Below are positions 32,570 through 38,404 of a stretch of 38,404 nt of DNA, in pieces. Positions within the stretch are counted from its first letter, which is position 1. Each line of letters opens with the position of its first letter. The stretch comes from Sedimentisphaerales bacterium. Lineage in GTDB: Bacteria; Planctomycetota; Phycisphaerae; Sedimentisphaerales; SM23-30. The DNA lies in contig JAFGSR010000164.1 in NCBI GenBank assembly GCA_016934515.1, positions 1 to 38,404 of the forward strand, read 5' to 3'. A program made the position numbers and the translations under genes. The notes under the pieces are model-generated. The model had not been told where the DNA came from. It worked only from the letters and a program-made list of their open reading frames with translations, and did not search any database.

Positions 32570-34198
32570 ACCGTCTAAGTCTTTATCGAGATTGTCAAGC
32601 TCTAACAAAGCATACAAAAGCATTCCAACTCCGCCTGTAGTTTCATAATATGGCTTTGCCGGATGCCCCTTGAAAATACCATAAGTCTTAGGCCTACCTT
32701 GCGGATCGTTTTTAACCGTTTCAACGTAAAGTTTATTTACCGCATCCCCGGCAATATCCTCTGCAAGTTGAAGGTATTTCTTGGTCTTTGTGGCTTTGTA
32801 TAAATGCAAATAGAAAGAAATCGCCCTTGCATAGTTTGTGGGATATGTGCCGCCGGTTTCTTTTGCTTTCGGCATTGCTTCTTCAAGATATTCTTTTAAA
32901 GTCCAACCGGTTTTTGCCGGAAGTTGTTTTTCAATTACAATTGCCCATCTTTTTGCAGATTGTAAAAGAACCGGGTCCGGCTTGCCCTTCTTAACAGATA
33001 TTTCATAAGCATAGATCGATGACTGGGCACTTGCCAGTGGGAAAATTAATGGGTAAATCGTCGTCGGCCATACATCGACCGGGCCTATCGGTTGAATCGA
33101 ATGACCAGGATCTATCCGTTTCCCCGAGCCAGGGTAATTCTTCATATTATCCGGCACATCATCGGCAGTCGTAAAGGTTCCATCAAGATTGAGCATGCCA
33201 TAATATGTCTGCTCTTTTTCTACCCAGGCATATTTGTCATATGCTTTCAGATAAGACGAAGCCACATCATAAAAATATTTCTCCCCGCTTATTTCATATG
33301 CTCTCAATAACGAAGCCGCATGCGGGCCGGAAATAGTTGTCATAAAGGTCCGGCCATAAAGATACGGTCCGGTTTTCTCCGGATTGTCACGACTGGGATT
33401 TTCAGAGGTTAAATTAGTCCTTCTATTACGATGTCTCCAATGCCAATTCGCTATCATCTTTGCCTTATCCATATAGTGTTTCTCGCCGGTCACACTGTAC
33501 ATAAACGAAAATGCAACTACGAATGATCCGCCCGCAAACGAAAAATCCACACCTGATCTGCCGGTGTCATGTCGGTTGTGGGCACCGGTTTCTTTGTCAT
33601 ATACATGCCATCGCCATATCATATCAACCTCTCGCTTTACTGCTTCAGGGTTGATGCGATACATTTCATGCCAGATCGGAATGTTAATCAAAATCTCGTG
33701 CGGACCTCTATCGCCGCCGATAGTTTCTTCATAGCAATTCCAGTCTAAATGAGATCCCCAGACAAACAATCCGTTCTTCTTGACGCACACTTTCATGAAA
33801 TAATCAAGGCACGTATCCGCTTCTGCTGCATATTTCTTCTCGCCGGTAATTTTAGAAAGATCATACATAGTACGCAGCATCGCCTGATCCATCCATACGT
33901 CCGAGCCTCTTTCACCACGCCTTGTAATTCTACCCTCCAGTCGAAGTAAGCTATCCAGAGGTTCTGGTTTTTCAGGTGATACAAGCGTATCAACTTCCAG
34001 CACTGCCATAAATAAAGGTGACTTGACCGGACCGTAAACGTCCCTGCCGTGGTCTATCATAGTATCCAGGCAATTAGTTACATATTTTTGCCACCGCTTA
34101 TTCCCCGAATCCGGTACTTTTGCGGCAATACTGCAGGAAATTAAAGAAAACAAAACAATAAAAAAAAACAAAATAGTGAGTAACTTTGAGCGATTCAT
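32561..34198 (-). CDS. Secreted lipoprotein with alpha/alpha-toroid, glycosidase or lyase-like
   Basis: A 545-residue protein with a lipoprotein signal (LLTILFFFIVLFSLISC; LISC is a good lipobox), so it is probably anchored in a membrane facing the periplasm or surface. The rest is all-helical with repeated paired helices and aromatic loops: DQAMLRTMYDLSKITGEKKY, IWRWHVYDKETGAHNRHD, TISGPHAASLLRAYEISGEKY and TNYARAISFYLHLYKAT. This is the alpha/alpha-toroid seen in several glycosidase and polysaccharide-lyase families, but I cannot assign one. Position between the symporter and GH127 suggests action on an arabinose-containing substrate. It lies 27 bases after the symporter stop, so it is likely co-transcribed. 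Confidence 0.6.
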   Translation of the reverse strand: MNRSKLLTILFFFIVLFSLISCSIAAKVPDSGNKRWQKYVTNCLDTMIDHGRDVYGPVKSPLFMAVLEVDTLVSPEKPEPLDSLLRLEGRITRRGERGSDVWMDQAMLRTMYDLSKITGEKKYAAEADTCLDYFMKVCVKKNGLFVWGSHLDWNCYEETIGGDRGPHEILINIPIWHEMYRINPEAVKREVDMIWRWHVYDKETGAHNRHDTGRSGVDFSFAGGSFVVAFSFMYSVTGEKHYMDKAKMIANWHWRHRNRRTNLTSENPSRDNPEKTGPYLYGRTFMTTISGPHAASLLRAYEISGEKYFYDVASSYLKAYDKYAWVEKEQTYYGMLNLDGTFTTADDVPDNMKNYPGSGKRIDPGHSIQPIGPVDVWPTTIYPLIFPLASAQSSIYAYEISVKKGKPDPVLLQSAKRWAIVIEKQLPAKTGWTLKEYLEEAMPKAKETGGTYPTNYARAISFYLHLYKATKTKKYLQLAEDIAGDAVNKLYVETVKNDPQGRPKTYGIFKGHPAKPYYETTGGVGMLLYALLELDNLDKDLDGAF

Positions 34199-34225
34199 CT
34201 ATCTGGCCTTTCAGTTTAAGAATTA

Positions 34226-35971
34226 CTATTTCAACCAGAAACTGAAGTACAGGTACAAGCCCAGTACCAAAGACAATACCACTGCTGTTGCCATAACGTC
34301 CCACTTGTTCCAGCTTGCCCGGTTTTCTTTTCGTTGTTTTTCGGTGGCCGTCGAATAGGTAAGGTTCTCAATCTGGGCCGCCAACGGCGGTTTTGTCATC
34401 AATGAAACCACAACAACTACAATCACACTGATCGCCATCAACCAGCCGGAAGCATATAGGAAGTTGTATCCCCCGATAAAAATAAAACAATCCATTGACA
34501 GTATTTTTTCAGTCCAGGGTGATAGTTCTGTGATCTCACCTTTCTCAAAAGCCTTTTGTGCTGCCAGTGCAGCGCCGGTTATTCCCTGGATGGTCAGCTT
34601 CGCCATTCCGGCAATGAAACCAACCGCAAGGCCCGCAACGGCACCTTTGCCGTTAATACGCTTGCAGAACAATCCCAGCAAAAATACCGCGGTAATCGGC
34701 GGTGCCAGGTAACCTTGTACACTCTGCAAATATTTATAAAGCCCACCTTTGGCAATCAGAGGCATAATGGGAATCCACAACAATCCCAGTACTACAATAA
34801 CCCCCGTAGCCACCCGGCCAATATGCACCAACATCTTTTCCGATGCAGTTGGGTGCAGCTTTTTGTAAATGTCAACCGTAAACAACGCCGCGCAGGAATT
34901 AAATAATGACGATAACGAACTCATCAATGCCGCCAGCAATCCGCCCACAACCAGACCTCTAAGCCCTATCGGCAATAACGTCGAAACCATTGTCGGAAAT
35001 ACCATATCCCCTTTGATGACTCCATCTTCGGTCGGAATGGAAAAACCGTCAACTCCCTTCTGGTGCAGGGCATAGCCGATTAGCCCCGGTACCAGGAAAA
35101 TCATCACCGGCCAGACTTTCAAAAAACCGCCCCATATTGCTCCCCGTCTGGCATTTCTTAGGTTTTTCGCTGCCAGGGTCCGCTGGACAATATACTGATC
35201 CGTACACCAATACCAAATACCGACCACCGGTGAAGCAATCAAAATACCCAGCCAGGGAAAATCCGGATCCGACATCGGTCGCCACAGCGCAAATTGATCT
35301 GCGTTGGCTTTGCACGTCGAAACCAGTTCGCCCCAGCCGCCTAGCTTGCTGAGTCCGAAAAAGGTGATAAAAAATGAACCAACCAACAAAATAATGGCTT
35401 GGGCCGTATCGGTATATAGTACCGCACGCAAACCGCCAAAGATCGTGTAGATTCCTGTCAGAACCACGGTTGCAATAGCACCAATCCAGAAGGGACCGAC
35501 ATTTGTGCCCATTATATTAAGGCTCATATCGGGCAAAAGCGTTTCAAATACCATAGCCCCGGCATAGATAGTCACCGAAACCTTCGTAACAACATAGGCA
35601 AACAGTGATACAATTGAAAGTATCCATCGTGCGGTTGAATTGAAACGACGCTCGAGAAATTCGGGCATAGTGTAAACGCCCGAACGATAATAATAGGGAA
35701 CAAAAACCCAACCGAGCATTATCATAATCCACGCATGAAGCTCCCAGTGCGCCATCGCCATCCCGCTGCTGGTACCCTGTCCCGCCAGTCCGACAATGTG
35801 TTCCGATCCGATATTGGACGCAAACAACGATGCACCAACTGCAAACCAGCCTATATTACGACCCGCAAGAAAGTAGTCCTCTGTCGTATCCTGTCTTTTT
35901 GATGACCACCAGACAACCAAAATCAGGGCAAAGAAATAACCTCCTATCACCAGCCAATCAATCAAATGCAT
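34226..35971 (-). CDS. Sodium:sugar symporter, SSS family (SGLT type), probable arabinose carrier
   Basis: A 581-residue inner-membrane transporter with about 14 helices. SSS features are TTEDYFLAGRNIGWF, the Na+-site region GASLFASNIGSEHIVGLAGQG, TGIYTIFGGLRAVLYTDTAQ and LRGLVVGGLLAALMSSLSSLFNS. The GSEH segment and overall length place it with the SGLT-like sugar branch, unlike the symporter at 837-2642, and it has no small accessory gene. It follows araA by 64 bases, so it most likely imports L-arabinose or a related pentose released by the exported enzymes encoded downstream. AAGGAAG precedes the ATG. Confidence 0.88.
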   Translation of the reverse strand: MHLIDWLVIGGYFFALILVVWWSSKRQDTTEDYFLAGRNIGWFAVGASLFASNIGSEHIVGLAGQGTSSGMAMAHWELHAWIMIMLGWVFVPYYYRSGVYTMPEFLERRFNSTARWILSIVSLFAYVVTKVSVTIYAGAMVFETLLPDMSLNIMGTNVGPFWIGAIATVVLTGIYTIFGGLRAVLYTDTAQAIILLVGSFFITFFGLSKLGGWGELVSTCKANADQFALWRPMSDPDFPWLGILIASPVVGIWYWCTDQYIVQRTLAAKNLRNARRGAIWGGFLKVWPVMIFLVPGLIGYALHQKGVDGFSIPTEDGVIKGDMVFPTMVSTLLPIGLRGLVVGGLLAALMSSLSSLFNSCAALFTVDIYKKLHPTASEKMLVHIGRVATGVIVVLGLLWIPIMPLIAKGGLYKYLQSVQGYLAPPITAVFLLGLFCKRINGKGAVAGLAVGFIAGMAKLTIQGITGAALAAQKAFEKGEITELSPWTEKILSMDCFIFIGGYNFLYASGWLMAISVIVVVVVSLMTKPPLAAQIENLTYSTATEKQRKENRASWNKWDVMATAVVLSLVLGLYLYFSFWLK

Positions 35972-35988
35972 GGTTTCTTCCTTTTCAG

Positions 35989-36033
35989 CTTAAGGACACC
36001 TCTAATGATTCATTTATCAAAGCTGCCCTTAAG
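35989..36033 (-). promoter_or_regulatory. Intercistronic inverted repeat between araA and the symporter
   Basis: CTTAAGG (35989-35995) and CCTTAAG (36027-36033) can pair as a 7-9 bp stem with a 31-base loop, just after the araA stop. It lacks a T-run, so it is more likely an RNA processing or stability element than a terminator. It could also be chance. Confidence 0.3.
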
Positions 36034-36035
36034 TT

Positions 36036-37532
36036 TTACTTTAGCGAGTTTGCAAGCATATAATAAATCTCGTTGGTACGAATCTCTTTTTTGAATTCAG
36101 ATATCGTTAAATTTTCATCTATAACCAAACATTCAATCCCTGCCATCTCAGCAAAATCTTCCAGGTGCTCTTTCGTCAGACACATCGAGAAACCTGCGTG
36201 ATGTGCACCTCCGCCAAGGATCCATGCTGCCGCTGCCGTTTTAAGATCGGGCATAGGCTGCCACACAACTCTTGCAACTGGAAGTTTGGGTAGGGCCCCA
36301 TTTGATTCGACAACCTTACATGGATTTACCAGCATCCTGAACCGGTTGCCCATATCCATAATTGCAGCATTTACGCCATCACCTTTTGCTACGTCAAAAA
36401 CCAGTCTTGCCGGATCAGACTTGCCCCCTATGCCCAGCGGATGAACCTGCAGCGATGCCTTCCCGGCAGCAAGCGAACAACAGACTTCCAGCATGTGAGC
36501 GCCGAGTACCTTCGGACCTGATGGATCAAGGTGATAGGTATAGTCTTCCATAAATGAAGTCCCCCCTTCCAACCCCGCCGCCATCACCTTCATTGCACGA
36601 ACTAAAGCTGCACTTTTCCAGTCGCCCTCCGCTCCGAAACCGTAACCCTCTGCCATTAATCGCTGCGTCGGCAAACCCGGCATTTGCAAAATACCGTGGA
36701 GGTCTTCAAAGGTATTCGTAAAAGCCTTAAAACCTCCCTCCTGCAGAAAACCTCTCATGCCTGCCTCGATTCTAGCCGATTCTTTCACCGCCTTTAGCTG
36801 CTCATCATTTAGTTCAATCAAATACTCAGCCTGGTATATATCAAAAAGGTCTTTAATCTGGCTGTCGGTAACCTTATCAATATATGACACTAAGTCACCA
36901 ACGCCGTAACCATTGACTGAATAACCGAATTGCTTCTGGGCTTCCACCTTGTCCCCTTCGGTAACCGCAACTTCCCGCATATTGTCTCCAAAGCGGGCAA
37001 CCTTCATACCCTGCCAGTCCTGCCATGCACATGCCGCACGCATCCAGACCTCAAGGCCGGCAAGCACCTCTTTATCCTTCCAGTGACCAACCACCACCTT
37101 GCGATTCTTTCTTAACCGGCTGCATATAAAACCAAACTCCCTCCCCCCATGCGCCGATTGGTTCAGATTCATAAAATCCATGTCTATTTTGTCCCAGGGA
37201 ATATCACGGTTGAACTGAGTATGCAGATGAACAAATGGTTTCCCCAGCAAACCAAGTCCTGCAATCCACATCTTCGCAGGACTAAATGTATGCATCCACG
37301 TCATCAAACCAACGCAGTTCGGCGCACTATTGGCCTCGACGCAAAGTTTTGTGATTTCTTCCGGTGTGGTAACCGTAGGCTTATACACCACCTTACAGGG
37401 AATATTATCTGCCGCGTTGATATATTCAGCAATTTGCCTCGAATCATCGGCAACCTGTTTTAAAACCTCAGGACCATACATTCGCTGACTTCCGGTAACA
37501 AACCATACTTCAAAATTCTTCAGCTCTAACAT
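36036..37532 (-). CDS. araA: L-arabinose isomerase
   Basis: A cytoplasmic 498-residue enzyme, close to the 500 of Escherichia coli AraA, converting L-arabinose to L-ribulose with Mn2+. Family motifs are intact: the start [17 protein letters not shown], the [16 protein letters not shown] block, the metal-binding region [19 protein letters not shown] with [11 protein letters not shown] and [12 protein letters not shown], and the late His in [10 protein letters not shown]. The start has GGAGAAG upstream. It follows araD by 14 bases and precedes a sugar symporter. The kinase AraB, needed between AraA and AraD, is not in the window. Confidence 0.97.
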   Translation of the reverse strand: MLELKNFEVWFVTGSQRMYGPEVLKQVADDSRQIAEYINAADNIPCKVVYKPTVTTPEEITKLCVEANSAPNCVGLMTWMHTFSPAKMWIAGLGLLGKPFVHLHTQFNRDIPWDKIDMDFMNLNQSAHGGREFGFICSRLRKNRKVVVGHWKDKEVLAGLEVWMRAACAWQDWQGMKVARFGDNMREVAVTEGDKVEAQKQFGYSVNGYGVGDLVSYIDKVTDSQIKDLFDIYQAEYLIELNDEQLKAVKESARIEAGMRGFLQEGGFKAFTNTFEDLHGILQMPGLPTQRLMAEGYGFGAEGDWKSAALVRAMKVMAAGLEGGTSFMEDYTYHLDPSGPKVLGAHMLEVCCSLAAGKASLQVHPLGIGGKSDPARLVFDVAKGDGVNAAIMDMGNRFRMLVNPCKVVESNGALPKLPVARVVWQPMPDLKTAAAAWILGGGAHHAGFSMCLTKEHLEDFAEMAGIECLVIDENLTISEFKKEIRTNEIYYMLANSLK

Positions 37533-37546
37533 CGCTTCTCCAATAA

Positions 37547-38236
37547 TTATTCTTGGCCGTAATAGGCACCTTTGCCATGTTTCCTTAAATAATGCTTATC
37601 CAGCAGTGTTTTTGATATCGCCTCCTTAGAACAAGCAAGAATTTCCACTTTCAGTGCCATCTCAGCTATCTGCTCCAGAACAACCGCCGACTCCACCGAT
37701 TTCCCCGGCGACGCCCCCCACGTAAACGGACCGTGATTAGCAACTAAAACAGCCGGCATCTGGTCGGGATCGATTTTTGCAAAAGTTTCTACAATAATCC
37801 TGCCCGTGTTTAATTCGTAGTCCTTTTCTATGTAATCATCTGGCATAATTTCCGTTACCGGAATGTCACCATAAAAATAATCTGCATGGGTCGTACCCAG
37901 ACATGGAATCGCCTTGCAGGCCTGGGCCCATACCGTCGCGTTTGTCGAATGCGTATGGCATACCCCGCCGACATTCTTAAAATTCCTATATATTTCCAAA
38001 TGGGTCGCCGTATCCGACGAAGGCCGCATGCCACCTTCTACCACAGCACCTTTCATATCCACCAACACTATCTTATCAGGCGTAAGCTCATCATAAGCAA
38101 CCCCGCTTGGCTTTATCGCAACAATTTGCTTTTCGCGATCAATTCCACTTACATTGCCCCAGCTATAAATCACCAACTCCTGCTTCTTAAGTTCCAGGTT
38201 AGCTTCGCATACTTCAATTTTCAGACCCTTAAGCAT
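37547..38236 (-). CDS. araD: L-ribulose-5-phosphate 4-epimerase
   Basis: A 229-residue cytoplasmic class II aldolase-fold enzyme that converts L-ribulose 5-phosphate to D-xylulose 5-phosphate. Visible signatures are [11 protein letters not shown] and [12 protein letters not shown] (phosphate site), [12 protein letters not shown] (acidic metal-side residue), [15 protein letters not shown] with the two zinc His residues, and [10 protein letters not shown] with the third. The ATG at 38236 is set by GGGAGG five bases upstream; a TTG precedes it directly. It is the first recognised gene of the arabinose operon within the window and overlaps a mini-ORF as TGATG. Confidence 0.96.
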   Translation of the reverse strand: MLKGLKIEVCEANLELKKQELVIYSWGNVSGIDREKQIVAIKPSGVAYDELTPDKIVLVDMKGAVVEGGMRPSSDTATHLEIYRNFKNVGGVCHTHSTNATVWAQACKAIPCLGTTHADYFYGDIPVTEIMPDDYIEKDYELNTGRIIVETFAKIDPDQMPAVLVANHGPFTWGASPGKSVESAVVLEQIAEMALKVEILACSKEAISKTLLDKHYLRKHGKGAYYGQE

Positions 38237-38283
38237 CAATTCCTCCCTGACAAATTTCTTGTATTTTCACCGTGTTTTTCCAT
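38236..38283 (-). CDS. 15-codon leader ORF overlapping araD (TGATG)
   Basis: An ATG at 38283 with the ribosome site CAGGAG five to six bases upstream opens the peptide MEKHGENTRNLSGRN. Its TGA shares one base with the araD ATG, and the araD ribosome site lies inside it. The frame is also open for about 60 bases upstream of the ATG, to a TAG. The arrangement suggests translational coupling; no peptide function is recognised, and it has no run of a single regulatory codon. Confidence 0.4.
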   Translation of the reverse strand: MEKHGENTRNLSGRN

Positions 38284-38404
38284 TTGAACTCCTGCAAGGA
38301 AAATAAACTGACTTATATAAGTGAACTTTCGCACTTTTACGAGTACCTAAGCCGCGGAAGCCAAGGCTTCTATTAAGAACTCAAAAACTTTATCATGTAC
38401 GGAC
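38284..38404. promoter_or_regulatory. Putative control region of the arabinose operon, cut by the window edge
   Basis: ACTTATATAAGT (38311-38322) is a perfect 12-bp palindrome about 75 bases upstream of araD, with weakly symmetric flanks. The window ends in CATGTACGGAC, whose complement GTCCGTACATG resembles one arm of GntR-type AraR operators as I remember them. No complete promoter is visible, and if a further ara gene lies beyond the edge this region may be internal to the operon. Confidence 0.4.

Overview
The window looks like a chromosomal segment of a Planctomycetota bacterium, probably an anaerobic, polysaccharide-degrading Phycisphaerae/Sedimentisphaerales-type organism. This placement is inferred from four things: a PEP-CTERM protein with a VIPEP tail, a DUF4091 protein, a Tat-exported GH116 and several other secreted glycosidases, and oxygen-sensitive IorAB chemistry beside PaaK-type ligases. 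No rRNA, tRNA, CRISPR array, insertion sequence or phage gene was recognised.

Layout. (1) 1-4250, plus strand: a long leader with two operator-like palindromes, a small symporter accessory protein, an SSS-family Na+/solute symporter and an alginate-export-type outer-membrane porin, closed by a strong terminator. Together these could carry one solute across both membranes. (2) 4327-9797, plus strand: an aryl-2-oxoacid module of IorA, IorB, a PaaK-type ligase, a double-ACT regulator and a second PaaK-type ligase. It is followed on the minus strand by a PaaI-type hotdog thioesterase. (3) 10745-18020: a signalling and envelope block with a GAF-SpoIIE phosphatase (plus) converging on a minus-strand series of porin, small lipoprotein, FecR protein and CHASE2 class III adenylate cyclase. 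(4) 18503-20904, minus strand: a tight FucU mutarotase, Gfo/Idh/MocA dehydrogenase and SMP-30 lactonase operon, read as an oxidative free-sugar pathway. A large Tat-exported GH116-type glycosidase is divergent from it (21163-24528). (5) 24627-26679: a lone SAM methyltransferase convergent with a PEP-CTERM beta-propeller-like protein that has a good promoter. (6) 27098-38283, minus strand: an L-arabinose/arabinoside locus. Reading along its transcription, it runs araD, araA, an SGLT-type symporter, a lipoprotein of alpha/alpha-toroid type, GH127 beta-L-arabinofuranosidase, a clan GH-A glycosidase and a DUF4091 protein. araB and a regulator are not in the window and may lie beyond its right edge.

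The items most worth a second look are these. A 33-codon, in-frame, internally deleted relic of the clan GH-A gene sits immediately upstream of GH127, next to a copy of that gene's leader. Gene orientation and GC skew both flip between about 12 and 18.5 kb, as at a replication terminus. The GH116 enzyme has an inserted ligand-binding-like domain and a cysteine cluster ahead of its Tat motif. IorA lacks its usual C-terminal ferredoxin domain. The araD leader contains a mini-ORF that overlaps araD as TGATG and a palindrome just upstream.
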